Source: Lantana camara (Eukaryota > Streptophyta > Magnoliopsida > Lamiales > Verbenaceae). From it: a stretch of 64,000 bases of DNA. Shown here one piece after another: positions 32,077 through 44,308 of this stretch. The notes below the pieces were generated by a model. The model was not told the DNA's origin and made no database searches. It saw nothing but the letters and a program-made list of their open reading frames with translations. The DNA lies in the NCBI GenBank assembly GCA_037501455.1, contig CM074857.1, positions 31,082,001-31,146,000 on the forward strand. The letters run 5' to 3'. Every line of letters starts with the position of its first letter. The stretch's first letter is position 1. A program made the position numbers and the translations under genes.

Positions 32077-34966
32077 TGTGACGCCCCGAGCGTGGAGCAA
32101 TCACATCCCCCGCACTAGAACCCAACACGTATATGAAATGGAAATCCATACACGTGCTAAGAACGAGAGACACACAAGACCACTCCTAACTAAGCAGCAC
32201 TAAACAAACGAGCAACAACAATTAAGTGCATAGCGGAAGTAATCCATCAAGTAAACGACAACTTCAAAAGCCCAACATTAACTAATTTACATAAATCAAG
32301 TTCACTACTAACATAGCAAAAGTATCGTGGTGGATAGTTTGTTATTACATCATATGACAATATCACCAATAATTAATGTCATACGCGAAAGCAACAAAAG
32401 AGTACCCGACTTAAAAGAAGGCTAGACAACCGCCGCCTAGTCGGCTCCCAAACCTGCAATCAATACAAAAAGGACAAGAAGGAAGAGAAAGAGGGTCAGT
32501 CGAGTGATTGGCGAGGGATGATAATATACAAGTTATAATTAATGCAATAACAAGATATGCAAGGCACGATAACACTTCACCTCGACCGGATATAGCCCAT
32601 TTTACAATACAATTATTTTGATTACAATAGTAGGGCGTATATCGGGTTAAGGGTTTTTCAAGCAATCAATGGGTACCAAGTTATACCCGTTCTCCAACTT
32701 TACTTCACAAGACAATACAATAAAATAAATCCCTTCTTCCTTCGGGTGATGGAAGGGTTAATTACTCCCTAACCATCGATTTGTCACTTGAGTCATAGCA
32801 CGTTTGGTACTATGCTCCTTCGGCCGAAGCCGGTCACAGGTAATACGTGATATCCACTACCTCCGAGGATAGCACATACACCTATAGAGGTTGCAGAGTA
32901 GGTTCACCGTCAGCCCTATGCTTTTTCGGATTCCCTAAGCCACGTTGCCTCGGGCCCAACAATCACAAGCACTGGTTATGCAATGCATGCAAGATACATT
33001 TTCAATTTTCAATCAAGATTCATGAACGCACGCCCAAGAACATAAATGTATAACTCATTTGGTATTAGAAAACCATTTCCGGTAAAACCCGAAAAATAGT
33101 AGGCAATGACTTATTTAATACATAATACATATATGTATAATAGGTCGCGTAAGGAACAATTAAAACGTGCAAGCCATAGTATCGATATAGTATTGATTAC
33201 AGCAAGAGAATAACCTCACCTTGACAACCTCGACAAAAGAGAACCAAAACAAGATATAATCTAAACCACCGGATCCTTGGAATGGTCACCTGATCAAAAG
33301 ACACGATTATGGTTGACATTAGACTCAAACGAACCAACTAGAGACGCTCGGCGATGCAAAACAATGACATGAAATGATATAAATATAAATTCATACGCAA
33401 TGAGACTATAATTATGCAAGGAATGGCAAATATGAGCAATCATGGAACTTTAAGAATTAACTATCACATTGAAGATCATTTAGGGCAAGTTTAGGCATCT
33501 TTCATGCAATTTTAGTAAAACAATATACTTATATAAGAGCACTTACACTTGAAATAAAGAATGTATATCACATATGAGATTCAATAAATGGAAAGAAATG
33601 AGCATTTAAGCAAAACTTGGCAAAGCTGACAGTTTTTCCCAAACGTGCAAGCTGTAAAGAACGGAGTATATCTTAAGATTGACAAGTTGGAATTAAGTTT
33701 TGTTTGTTGGAAATGAAATTAGACAAATAGATCTTTTCAACCATATATAGCCCAAATTTTAGTTCAAAGTGTATCAAAAATGGCATAGGTGCAAAGTTGG
33801 TTGAATGCAGATTCCCGACAATTTGGCGACACAATTTTGGATCGATCATATCTCCCTACTCAGAAATGATTTTAAGGTGATTCCAATTGGAGAATTCTCT
33901 AAACTTAAACTAGTTTCAGTGGTCCGAAAATCAGTTCAATACAAGTTCGTTTGATGGGTTAACCGGCCGGGTAAAGTTTAAGGTAAAAATTCCCTGGCCT
34001 GGGAAAAACAGTCCAGAAAATCGTCTGGACAAGGCTACCCGCCCGGGTAGATTTTCTTCATGATTTTACCCGGCCGGGTAGTGTATTTACAGCAGAAAAA
34101 CGAGCAAAAACAGGGAAAAACAGGGGAGGAATGGAAAGGAAGCATATTGATCACCTAAATCATCCAATTTTGCCAAGCTATAACTACAATCAAGTGTATT
34201 CATTCCACTACACACCAAAACACACTTAGGAACAATTCAAAGAGCAAATATATATCAAGAACTCATGCTAATATTCATCATCATCAACCTCAAAACCCAT
34301 CAATCTCCATTAATGAACTTCAAGCTTTCCTAACTTATGATCATGCTTGGTAGCTTCTTGAATTCTTCCTAACACATGATTTCTAGCATAATTACTTCTA
34401 ACACTTCCTCCTAACATGCTTTGCCATATGATTCTCCAAACCTAGCTTTCATGGCAACATATCATGAACATGCATGCAAACTCCTGTTTATGTAAGAATT
34501 AAACCATGGAGATATATTTATGCATGAAGAAAAACATAAATTCTACCTTGAATTTGGAAGAACTTGGATCAAAGTGATGGTGTATTAGAGAGGGAAGTGG
34601 ATCGTGAGATGAGAAGCAAGAAAGAAGATGAACTTTATCTCTTGAAATTTATGGAATGAAATGGAAGACAAGAGTGTTTTATTAAAAGTATACAACATTA
34701 ATTAAAATGTATGAGTCATAAAGTAATTTTTGACTTTAATTCCTAATTTAATTAGCTATCCTTTATATTATATGGTTTATGCAATTAAGTTCTCACATTC
34801 TTGCATTAAGAATACACAAATCCAATTAAAATTCACTTAGGTATTCATACTTTGCAATTTTAGCAATTAAGGACAAGTAGTTGGCAATTAATATATCGAA
34901 CGAATATAACATATGCTCTCGGACGTTCACACACGTTTTACCTGTTCCGAAAGACGGGTCGTTACA
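32077..34966 (-). repeat. 5' LTR of element B (2,890 bp)
   Basis: Plus-strand ends TGTGACGCCCCGAG and GGGTCGTTACA. Pairs with the interrupted LTR at 13319-27397; several indels (for example one near 33600) separate the two. Palindromes at about 33961-34080 include CTACCCGCCCGGGTAG at 34035-34050 and the perfect TACCCGGCCGGGTA at 34067-34080. A splice-donor-like AAG|GTGAGG reads on the minus strand at 33214-33221. Confidence 0.9.
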
Positions 34967-35266
34967 CTCCGTCTCCATTACTCTCACACATTTGACAACA
35001 CTAAGTAATGGAGGAACAAATAGAGAAGGCAGCTTCATCCATCCACCGTCTTCATGACCGTTCCATGACCGTTTTTATCCGATTCAATCCGTTATTCGCC
35101 CAGAAAACGGGGTGGAATGCCGTTCCGACCGATTTCATTGTGTTCCACCCCCGCTCCAATATGTCAGCGTTCTATACCCGTCAAGGTGGAACGGCAATGG
35201 TCGATTCGGTTCTGGAATATCCGTTCCGGCCGTTATCGCGGCGTTCTGGAGAACCATATGTTGGAA

Positions 35267-36290
35267 TCGCATATAAGACCGATTTAATGAGCCGGAGTCA
35301 GCTACCGTAAGATAAGCAAACATATTCCCATCCTTTCAATTTAGCTCTATGCGTATATATCAGCCCGTCAAACATAACCACTTTACTTTGTCTACTGTAG
35401 AGCGGTGCACAAGGTAAAATATCGACAAAACCTCTCTTTTGAAGCCCAAATCCTCCTTAACCTGATCCGAAGCCGATTTAGGATTATTCCCCAAGATGTA
35501 GGCACTCTTATCCAAGTCGATTTTTTTCCCTAAATACTACTCATAAATCATAAGGATGTCACGTACTTGTTGAAGAGCCCACAATCGACTATTTGGAGAA
35601 AATAATGGTATCGTCGACATAAAATAAATGCTTGACAGCCATCTCGGACGTCCTTCCATATCTGCTAACCTTATCCTTTTCTGCTAACCTGTTCAAGAGA
35701 ATGGAAAGAAAGCCAGAAGCTAAAATAAATAAAGATGGAGGGTCACCCTGTCTTAGTCCATGCGTTGAGTGAAAAAAACATGAATAAACCCCATTTATGA
35801 GAACTGAAAGCTAATAATTTCCCACACAACATCTGACCATATCAATTCATTTCTCTGGAAAACTCTTTCGACTTAAATTCTCAAAGAGAAAATTCCATTC
35901 AATCCTATGTAGGCATTCGCCATATCAAGCTTGAAAATAACATTCTTTTTACGGCCTTTATTGCTCAATCCATGAACCATCTTCTGTGCTAGGAAGCTAA
36001 TATTACGCCCTTGAACGAAACCACTTATTTTGCGAGATCACCCTAGTTAACACAATAGAAAACTTGGTGTTTATAATCTTTTTAATGATTTTGTTAGATA
36101 GATTAGAAAGGTTAATGGGGCGGTATTGACTTTAATGAGCTGAGTTATCCACTTTCAAAAATTAGAATGATTGTTGTAGTAGTGTACGCCTTAGGAAGGA
36201 ACACCCCGTTAAAGAAGTTTACTATTGCGTCCTGAAAATATTCGGCAATGATGTCCCAAAAAGCTTTACAGAATCTTGCACCAAAATCAT
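35267..36290 (-). pseudogene. LINE L1, segment 1: reverse transcriptase
   Basis: On the minus strand from the upper end: FGARFCKAFWDIIAEY, LPKAYTTTTIILI, then YRPISLSNL-like and FKLDMANAY-like phrases through several shifts, a GLRQGDPPSLFIL-like segment, and the catalytic box HLFYVDDTIIF (YVDD codons at 35610-35621). LDKSAYILGNNPKS and a GIPL-like segment follow. Similarity starts abruptly near 36290, where upstream endonuclease should be, so the LINE was 5'-truncated on insertion. The sequence stops at the hAT C duplication and resumes at 12179. Confidence 0.88.
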
Positions 36291-36474
36291 ATACTTTATC
36301 ATATAATTTATATTCATAAATAGTATACCTTATCGAACTTAATTCTATCAATGTAAAAAACAATCAAAATTGAATATGACTCATTACATAGAACAATTTA
36401 ATCCAATTGTCAAATTTAGATCAATCAAAATTAAATCCATCTAAATTCATTAAAAAATCACCAGTCATAACATA
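36291..36474. other. Short AT-rich spacer
   Basis: No gene or recognised repeat between the truncated LINE and the MULE-like element. No copy of the sequence beside the L1 tail (6170-6198) is found here. Confidence 0.5.
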
Positions 36475-36483
36475 TCATAATTA

Positions 36484-39400
36484 GGGAAAATTACAAAATT
36501 GGTATACCATCTCCCCCATTTTAGCCGATCTGGTACACTAACTTTTTCAGCGACAAAATAACCCCGCAACTCTAAAAAAAATTGCATTTTAATGCACATT
36601 TTCATGTGATCCTTAAAACCACCGCTGGAATACCATCCAAGTTTTGCCACGTGGCCTTAACAGCTGTGTAAATGGGACGGGTCTCTGGCGGGTCAAAGCT
36701 TATTCGGGCAAATTTAGCATTAAAATGCAATTTTTTGAGAGTTGTGGTGTTATTTTGTCGTCGAAAAAGTTAGTGTAGGACCCGCAACGAGAGCGCCACA
36801 TCCCCCCGCACTATGAGTTCGATCCACATATGAAATGATTAATCCATACATAAACCAAACTCACAGCGAACGGAAGACAATGAAAAGACTGTCCTAGCTA
36901 GGCGGAATCTAACCCTGGAAGAATCAATAACAACAAAAGTGAGGAAGCAAGACATTCATTTACCATCAATAATGTAAACACAATTCCAACAAGAAATTAA
37001 ATACGGGTTCCACTAATGCCCTAGAAACCTGTCCCGAGTTCAATTCAATTCAATAAATGGCACACTGGCCTAATAAAATCAATACAATACAATAAACAAT
37101 GTAATATGCAGTGGGTGTACAAGTGCAGGACTCAAAAAAAGACCGACAACTCAATTCCACCTAGCAACCACCTGTAAAGAGCCTGGAGAAAAGGGGAAAG
37201 AGGGATCAGTCTCTAGAAGACTGAGTGAGCAGGAGGTATGCATATATATAGAAACATACACATGCAAGTTGTAAATCCCGAGCAAAGTTTTAGGTAAATT
37301 AGTTCCCGTGAAGGAAAGAAATCAGTTGATCAATGCTCGGACTTTACAACTATCAATTTATACAATTAGTTACAATTTAGGCTATCAGTGGCTCGGCGAG
37401 TGAGCGTGCATAATCTCCAACCAAACTCCGACCATGTACAATAATTAGGTTTCAATTTAAAGGCGATCATGCAATCATTAAGTTTCAATCAGTACAATAC
37501 AATCAATTCAGTAACGGTGCACCATCAGTTCCATCCTTCTCCCTCCAGGTGATGGTAGGATTGCAAGGCCCCACCACCCAGTCATGGTGAGCATTGGGTA
37601 CATGAATCCCTATGCCCATAACTCCTTCCTCCACTAATCTCCTAGTAGATTCAGGGGTCATCCTAATAGTATGGGACTGTGCAAGAGTTCACCATCGCCT
37701 GTCGGCCCGATACCTCCCCGGTTCGCTCAATACACAAGTCCCAGGGCCCACAGTCAATGTACAGTACAATATCTCACCAAAACAGAAAGGGTCAGTAAAT
37801 AAAAATAACAGTAGGTTCAGTTTCAATAAATGTTTACTCGATAACCGTTTTGGAAACAATATAAGTATAAATATGGTTTTAGGCCGAATTCCATTCATGC
37901 AGGTTTTAGGGTTATGTACGTAACTAGAACGAAAACACCCTCACCTAGAAGACGACAATACAAGAACACGAGCTATGCCGGTGCCTATTAGATTACGATA
38001 TCTTCGCCTTGGAGAAGAACTATACAAGAAAGGGAACAATGTGTACTCGTGAGATACGGCTCAATATGAAACCAAGTAGGACGCACGACAATGCTCATGA
38101 AATGGTGTAACATGTCATGAGATGATTCAATATGGAATAAAGCATAAGAATGTCATGGAATGGTGTGATCATATTCATATGCTCAATTACTCAAACGAAT
38201 TCAATTCATATATTAAGTACGGATTCAAACAATCAAACTTAAGCAACTAAGGACCAAGGAGTGTCAATTAATAGCATAATTATCAATTAAGAAAGCATAT
38301 AATTCATATAAGTCACATACGGGAGCCAAGAAAGTGAAAGAAATGCAAGAAGAGAGGTTTTGGCAAAGTTTGGTAAAAGTTGACAGTTTTCCGAAACACG
38401 CAAGCTATAGAAAAATGAGAATATCTTGAATTGTAGAAGCTGGAATTGAGTTTTGTTTGCTGGGTATGAAACTACACAAATAGATATTTCTAAACATATA
38501 TGAATCGAATTCTAGTTCAAATCGGAATGAAAATGGCTTTGGTCCGAAGTTGGGTTAACGCAGATTCGTGATAGTTTGGCGACACCAATTTAAAACGGAC
38601 ATAACTTACAAACGAAAATAGATATTGACAAAACGTAAAAAGAAGAATGTTCTACACTTCAAATACTTACTTCAGGTGAAAATGCAGAGCAATTGGAGTA
38701 GGGAATGAGCGTCCCGGTCGGGATTAAAAACAGTCTTGGCCGTGATCCTGGAGCAGACAGTTTTCTGTCACCTGCATCTAGGCCGGGATTGAATTTGCAC
38801 TAAAATGGAACCCGGCAGGGATCCCACAACAGTCAGCATCGGGAAAACAGGGGAGAAAACAGGGGTAACACGGAAATTGGCTCCCGAGCCACTCTCACAA
38901 CAAACCAAGGCAAGAAATCAACTTTAAACTATCATATATCATGCATATAACTCATACATATCATTTAGGCATCAAATAGATCAATACAACACACTTAGAT
39001 CATTAAAATCATTCATGGAATCAATATGAAGTCAAATGATCAATCATGCTCCAAACTCCATGAATTCAAGCTATAATTGTATGAAATCAACTCAAATCAC
39101 CATACAAGTTTCATATTAAATCATGGAATCCAAAAGAGTTACAAACCCTAACCAAACCTCATGAATTACCAAAGATATATAAGTTCTTACCTTGGGATGA
39201 AAGAAGAAATGAAGCGAAAAGAAGAGATGTAGGTATGGAGCTTGATTCCTTGGAGAAATTGGATGAAAAGCTCAGCTCCTAGCTTCCTTGATCAACCGAG
39301 AGTGAGAGGGAGAGGAAAAGAGATATCTTGGCTTATCTCTAGGATGAAAATGAAGAAGAAAGAGATATATATGTGTATATATGGCTTATATCGTGGAAGA

Positions 39401-39854
39401 GGAAGAAAGAAATAAGGGGAATTGCACTCAAGTCCTCATAAAAGTTAAAGTGATGCAATCAAGTTCATGATTTATAAATAACACAATTAGGTCCTTATTA
39501 ATTAATCAACTAAGTCCACAAGATTTAAAATGTTCCAATTATGACCAAATATACATATAATTCTCAAATTAGAAATACTTAGACATATAAACCACATTCG
39601 GGAAATTAAGTACACAACTCACGTAAATGAATTCACGAAGTCAGAAAATTTAAATCATATAATTCACGAAAGATTACAAGTAGATAAATTAAGTTGCGCA
39701 AATAAAATAGCAAAAAGGAATTAAATAACCCTAAATCTCAAAACTCACACGCGTGCCGCGCGTACCTGAACGGCTGGAAAAACTGGGGCGTTACAGTTAG
39801 TGTACCAGATCGGCTGAAATGGAGAAGATGATATACCAATTTTGCAATTTTCCC
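36484..39854. mobile_element. MULE-like MITE with ~60-bp inverted repeats, split by solo LTR F
   Basis: The left end GGGAAAATTACAAAATTGG is mirrored at the right by CCAATTTTGCAATTTTCCC. The inverted match extends at least 58 bp with few differences. Flanks TCATAATTA (36475-36483) and TAATAATTA (39855-39863) form a 9-bp duplication with one mismatch. Without the nested LTR the element is about 0.35 kb, with no transposase. GGG-type ends, 9-bp duplication and TAATTA-rich target match the MITE at 12742. Confidence 0.82.
36774..39795 (-). repeat. Solo LTR F (Tekay-like), 3,022 bp
   Basis: Ends TGTAGGACCCGC and GGGGCGTTACA with TSD GTTAG at 36769-36773 and 39796-39800. No PBS, PPT or internal sequence adjoins, so the internal part was lost by LTR-LTR recombination. 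Orientation is minus because its reverse complement starts TGTAACGCCCCAG like LTR A. The block at 37390-37432 is the reverse complement of the 43-bp block of LTR A with one difference. The region near 38706-38835 holds degenerate CCCGG..GGG inverted repeats. Confidence 0.88.
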
Positions 39855-39863
39855 TAATAATTA

Positions 39864-40157
39864 TAACCAAATCCATAACAAACTTAAACTAATCAAAACC
39901 ACGTCCATCTAAATCCATAATAAATTAACTGCTAACGTGAATCTCCATTTCACCTCCTTATGTTTTTAACCTACCCAAATTAATACGAGTTAACACGTGG
40001 ACTTTAAAATATACAATTTTCTAGTTATATATGTAATACACTTGCACTTTTCTAGTTATATAATATAGAAAAGAGAATCTTGGTTTAATTAAGATAATTT
40101 TAAAATAAGCTAAGATTATAAGGCTTTGAAATTTGATTAATTGATAAAACAATTTTA
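39864..40157. other. Spacer with partial M element
   Basis: AT-rich. From about 39990 it resembles the start of the recurring M element (CTTTTCTAGTTATATA repeated twice), leading into the tandem array. Confidence 0.5.
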
Positions 40158-41640
40158 ATGATTGAATGACGATAATTATGATTTTTCAAAATTAAACTTT
40201 TATACATTCACTTTTTTAATTATTCTATTCTATACAAATTAACCGAATATTTTCAAAAAATTTCAAAAACTCAATTAAGTTCACAATAAAATCAATCCCA
40301 TTTTCTGTATTATATAGGAGTAAATAAAAAATCCTATTAATCGAAACGTGAATCTCCATCCACCCAAAGATAGATTGATATTATATAAATTGAGATGCAT
40401 GCTAGTACATCACCTAAATTACTACACCAGTTAGAGATGTCCACGACTTGAACATTTTCAGTTACGATCTCTAAATATATTATTGGAACCACCTACATGA
40501 TTGAATGACAATAATTATGATTTTTTCAAAATTAAACTTTTACACGTGCATTTTTTAAATTATTCTACTCTATAGGAATTTAGTGACTATTTTCAAAAGT
40601 TTTCGAGAACTTAATCAAGTATACTATAAAATCACCCGCATTTTCTATAGTCTATAGGAGTAAATCAAAAATTCCTATTAATCAAAACGTGAATCTCATC
40701 TCCACAATAGATAGATTGATGATATATAAATTAAGATGCAGCGTACACCACCTAAGTTACTACAATAGTTAAATATGTCCACAACTCGAACATTTTAAGG
40801 TATGATCTCTAACTATATTGTTGGAAACACCTATATGATTGAATGACAATAATTATGATTTTTTCAAAATTAAGCTTTTACACGTGCACTTTTCTAATTA
40901 TTCTACTCCATAAGATTTTGATGAATATCTTCAAAATTTTTCGGAAACTCAATCAAGTGCACAATAAAATCATCCATTTTCTATATTATATAGGTGTAAA
41001 TAAAAAACTTCTGTTAATCCAAATGTGAATCTTCATCCCTATAATAGATAAACTGATACTATATAAATTGTAAGATGCAGCGTACACCACCTAAGTTACT
41101 ACAACAGTTAAATATGTCCACAACTCGAACATTTTAAGGTATGATCTCTAACTATATTGTTGGAACCACCTATATGATTGAATGGCAATAATTATGATTT
41201 TTTCAAAATTAAGCTTTTACACGTGCACTTTTCTAATTATTCTACTCCATAAGAATTTGATGAATATCTTCAAAAATTTTCGGAAACTCAATCAAGTGCA
41301 CAATAAAATCATCCATTTTCTATATTATATAGGTGTAAATAAAAAACTTCTGTTAATCCAAATGTGAATCTTCATCCCTATAATAGATAAACTGATACTA
41401 TATAAATTGAAATGCATGCTAGTACACCACCTAAATTACTACATCAGTTAAATATATCCACACGTCGAACTTTTTCAGATATGATTTTTAAGTATATTGT
41501 TGGAATCACCTACATGAGTGAATGATAATAATTATGATTTTTTTCAAAATTAAACTTTTACACGAGTACTTTTCTAATTATTCTACTCTATAGGAATTTA
41601 TTGAATATTTTCAAATATTTCGAGAACTCAATCAAGTTGA
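40158..41640. repeat. Tandem array, ~340-bp chimeric unit
   Basis: Units start with a GATTGAATGACAATAATTATG-like phrase near 40158, 40497, 40833, 41172 and 41512 (spacing 339, 336, 339, 340; the last partial). Each joins interior sequence of the M element (ACACGTGCACTTTTCTAATT) to part of the sugar transporter exon, minus strand, also present at 43650-43830, 59720-59920 and 62120-62320. The third and fourth units are nearly identical, so the array was still growing recently. Confidence 0.85.
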
Positions 41641-41749
41641 ATGAAAACCATTTTTCAAATTATATACACCCATGACTCGTCAGGTAAAATAGCTGAATCA
41701 TGCAGGTGCACTTTTCTAATTATGTGTATCAGGCATGTACATAAGGAAA

Positions 41750-42240
41750 CCATACTTATCATAAAGATTCATAAATATAGACGACATAATAATGACAGGT
41801 ATTTGAACTACATAATACTGCCATTAGACTACGAAGATTTATATACGGTTGATGCAATGCAGAGTTTCTTATCGTCATTGGCAACCAATCAACTTGTGAG
41901 CTCTGCATTATATATAAATTTTTATTTATAAGTTGGAATTGGTTGCACTAATTTACTTATGTGCTTGAATATCTAAAACAATTCTTTGCAAGTCTGAATT
42001 ACAAAGGAAACCATATTTATGTTCCTATAACAAATTAAAAAGGGATTATAGCAGGTATTTGAATTCTGAACTAGAAACTATTGACAAGGAAGATTCATAT
42101 TGTTGAAGTTGTTACATATCCTCATTGGCAACCAATCAACCGGTGAGCTCTGCATTATTTGTAAATATTTATCTAGAGTTAAGCTGGACTTGATTGCACT
42201 AAATTTTTGTGCTTGAATATTGAAAACAGTGCTATGAGTC
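41750..42240. repeat. Tandem duplication, ~255-bp unit
   Basis: The two copies share CAGGTATTTGAA, CATTGGCAACCAATCAAC and GTGAGCTCTGCATTAT at about 41800-41915 and 42055-42155, then a TGCACTAA and GTGCTTGAATAT region. They are clearly diverged, so the duplication is older than that of the neighbouring array. No coding function recognised. Confidence 0.7.
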
Positions 42241-42618
42241 TAAATCAACTCTCTCTATCTTTCTCATTGGATTTATCGAAAACAGTTCTATGAGAGTGGT
42301 TGTTCTTACTGGTCCAACCCTAAGTATTTCTTTCCACTTTGTTTTTGATTTAATCTTCCAAGTATAGATCCAGTTTTGTTCAGCCATTCAATTGCATGCA
42401 ATTCATATGTAATAATCTGTATGTGGTACAATTAAAAAATGAAAGAACTAGAAAAATGGAATGAAAAAAAAAAAGTACAGGACAGTGAAGAAAATTGTGA
42501 TTGGATATGATAATGGGTATTTCTCTAAGTTAGACATGCATGTATGCTTTGTGTACTTCATGTGCCAATTATGACTGTTTTTGAATCATATATGTAGCTT
42601 GCCTAGTAGTACATATGT
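42241..42618. other. Spacer, nothing recognised
   Basis: AT-rich with an A-run near 42465; no gene motif. Confidence 0.5.
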
Positions 42619-42684
42619 CATGGTTCGCAGTCGCGGTCGCGGGGAACGGAGCGGGGGTACCGTTCCAGTTCCAACATCATGTCG
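42619..42684. mobile_element. Terminal fragment of the hAT C family
   Basis: CATGGTTCGCAGTCGCGG followed by GGGGAACGGAGCGGGGG and CCGTTCCAGTTCCA matches the left end of hAT element C (12180-12270). Only one end is present; it stops where transporter pseudogene sequence and the next hAT insertion begin. Confidence 0.6.
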
Positions 42685-42692
42685 ATCATAGG

Positions 42693-43635
42693 CAATGTTT
42701 TCAAAACCGGACCGGAGGGTGAACCGACAGGCTTACTGGTTACCAGTTCAACCGGTTCGATCGGTTCAACCACCGGTCCAACCGATATGACGTAATAAAT
42801 AAATATATATTATTTTATTAATTAAAATATAGGATATATATCATAAATATATAAAATAAACTTATAAGTTTTAATATTTGAAATACAAAATAATTATTTT
42901 TTTCACAATATCTAATAAAATATATTACAAAACACAAAATTATATTCTTTGGACCATATTAATATTTGCTTTTATGTATAACCTATAATGTTTCAAACTA
43001 AAGTAATTAAAAAAAAAGGAAAAATAACTTGAGCCCAACTAAAAACCTAGCCCCAAAAAGCTCAAGGCCCAAAAAAAAATATACAAAAAGCTTTGGAAAC
43101 CCTATCAAATCTAATCAGCCGAATAGTTTTCCTTTTCTTCCATGAGACGTCTTCTTCTTCCATCGTCTTCTTCCAACTCTTCTTCTTCCATCGGCTTCTT
43201 CCGATAAATAGTTCTAACATTTTTTTTTTAATGTTTCTTCCTTCTATCATCTTATTCTAATAATTAGTTTTATTCTCTTTAAAAATAGTTAGTTCTAATT
43301 TCTCCTACAAAAACTTATTTCATATTTTAGTTGTAAATATCATCAAATAATTATGGTCTACCCGCCGGAAGAGAAAAATTGGTGCGGCCGGAAATGGAAG
43401 AAAAGAAAAAGGTAAGGGGAAAGGGGAAAAAAAAAAAAAAAAACGAAGGTTTTAACCAAAACCGCCGGTCCGGTCCGGTTTTCAATGCCAAAACCGGCGG
43501 TTAACCGGCCGGTTTTTCCGGTTCCACACCAGTCCGAACCTCGCCGGTTTTGGATGTCCTGCCGGACCGGACAGGCCTCCGGTCACCGGTTGAACCGGTT
43601 CGACTGGCCGGTCCGGTCCGGTTTTGAAAACACTG
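42693..43635. mobile_element. hAT MITE, 943 bp, 8-bp TSD
   Basis: Ends CAATGTTTTCAAAACCGG and, reverse complemented, CAGTGTTTTCAAAACCGG. The perfect 8-bp repeat ATCATAGG flanks it at 42685-42692 and 43636-43643. Both termini carry runs of ACCGGTCCGG-like inverted repeats. No transposase. It cuts the transporter pseudogene copy P1. Confidence 0.9.
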
Positions 43636-43643
43636 ATCATAGG

Positions 43644-44245
43644 AAATGACATTATGAAAAGGATTAAACTTGGAACTCCTACTATACCAAATGTAAATCT
43701 TGATCTCCACAATAGATAATTGATGCTATATAAATTGAGGTGCATGCTAGTATGCCACCTAAACTACTACCTTAGTTATATATCCATAGGTCGAGTATTT
43801 TCAGACATGGTCTCTTCATATAATGTTGGAACCACCTACATGATGCATTAATCAAATTTATGTTGCTATAATAAAAGTAAAAATTCTCATGTAAAAGACT
43901 AGGAAAATATATAAATCTTAAGTTTTTTACTAATCTACTAATTTGACTAATCAAGTCAACTCCGCATCCACTCAGTAGCATGCCTATAACCTCGATAGAA
44001 ATATGCGGGAATCAAGACATACATCCTATGCTTGTAAGTATTAGCATTGCAACAATCTTTAGCACATGTCTTCGTCCCATAGGGATGTTTCTTAAAGACA
44101 TGGACATACTGATAAGTGTCATGAAATGTATTATTGAAGAGGGCATGAAAAGCCACTTACTTCGAAACAAACAATAATCATCTTGGTAGCTTTGTACTCT
44201 TCTTAGGCATATTTCTCGAGTATACGACCACCACAAAGCCAACAA
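43644..44245 (-). pseudogene. STP-like sugar transporter pseudogene P1 (5' exons only)
   Basis: Minus-strand pieces match copies P5 and P6: MLLSGCGVDLISQ near 43945-43981 (the TM segment LGFGVGFANQ-like region of STP proteins), a VPTIY..MPENIR-like segment near 43800, and the region corresponding to GCRFVFGIVGV near 43690. The rest of the transporter is missing beyond the hAT insertion. Stops and shifts throughout. STP proteins are plasma-membrane H+/monosaccharide symporters with 12 TM helices; this fragment covers only the third to sixth or so. Confidence 0.6.
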
Positions 44246-44308
44246 CCCAACATAATTTACAAGATTGCAAGAGTATTTCTAAAGTCTACCTAAATTATTA
44301 TAATTTAA

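Larger units (their letters stand above)
13319..34966 (-). mobile_element. Ty3/gypsy (Tekay/Del-like) element B, nested by A
   Basis: A complete but defective minus-strand element with TSD CTCCG at 13314-13318 and 34967-34971. Order on the minus strand: 5' LTR 32077-34966, tRNA-iMet PBS, gag (from 31877), protease, RT, RNase H, integrase with a C-terminal chromodomain-like end (stop at 27433), PPT, and 3' LTR 13319-27397. Element A interrupts the 3' LTR. Removing A leaves two LTRs of about 2.9 kb and a 4.7-kb internal region. The LTRs differ by many substitutions and indels, and gag-pol carries several stops and shifts, so B is old. The domain order PR-RT-RH-IN marks it as Ty3, and the C-terminal LVKVLW...W E.E..M motif points to the Tekay/Del chromovirus clade. 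Confidence 0.9.
12180..35258. mobile_element. hAT element C, split by nested insertions, 8-bp TSD
   Basis: The ends read CATGGTTCATAG and GAGAACCATA (inverted repeat around ATGGTTC), and each is followed inward by GGAACGG / CCGTTCC-rich sequence. The 8-bp direct repeat TGTTGGAA flanks it at 12172-12179 and 35259-35266, diagnostic of hAT. Without the nested Ty3 element and MITE, only about 0.9 kb is its own: 12180-12741, 13266-13318 and 34972-35258. No transposase frame is visible. Insertion was into L1, whose RT resumes on the far side. A terminal fragment of the same family recurs at 42619-42684. Confidence 0.85.

Noticed and set aside
6199..36400. Target-site duplication for the outermost LINE L1
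   Set aside because: The sequence before the tail (6170-6198) has no direct copy beside 36290; only an inverted resemblance (CTTTATCA) was seen.
40843..41367. Two near-identical 61-codon frames
   Set aside because: Produced by the ~340-bp tandem array; AT-rich, no domain.
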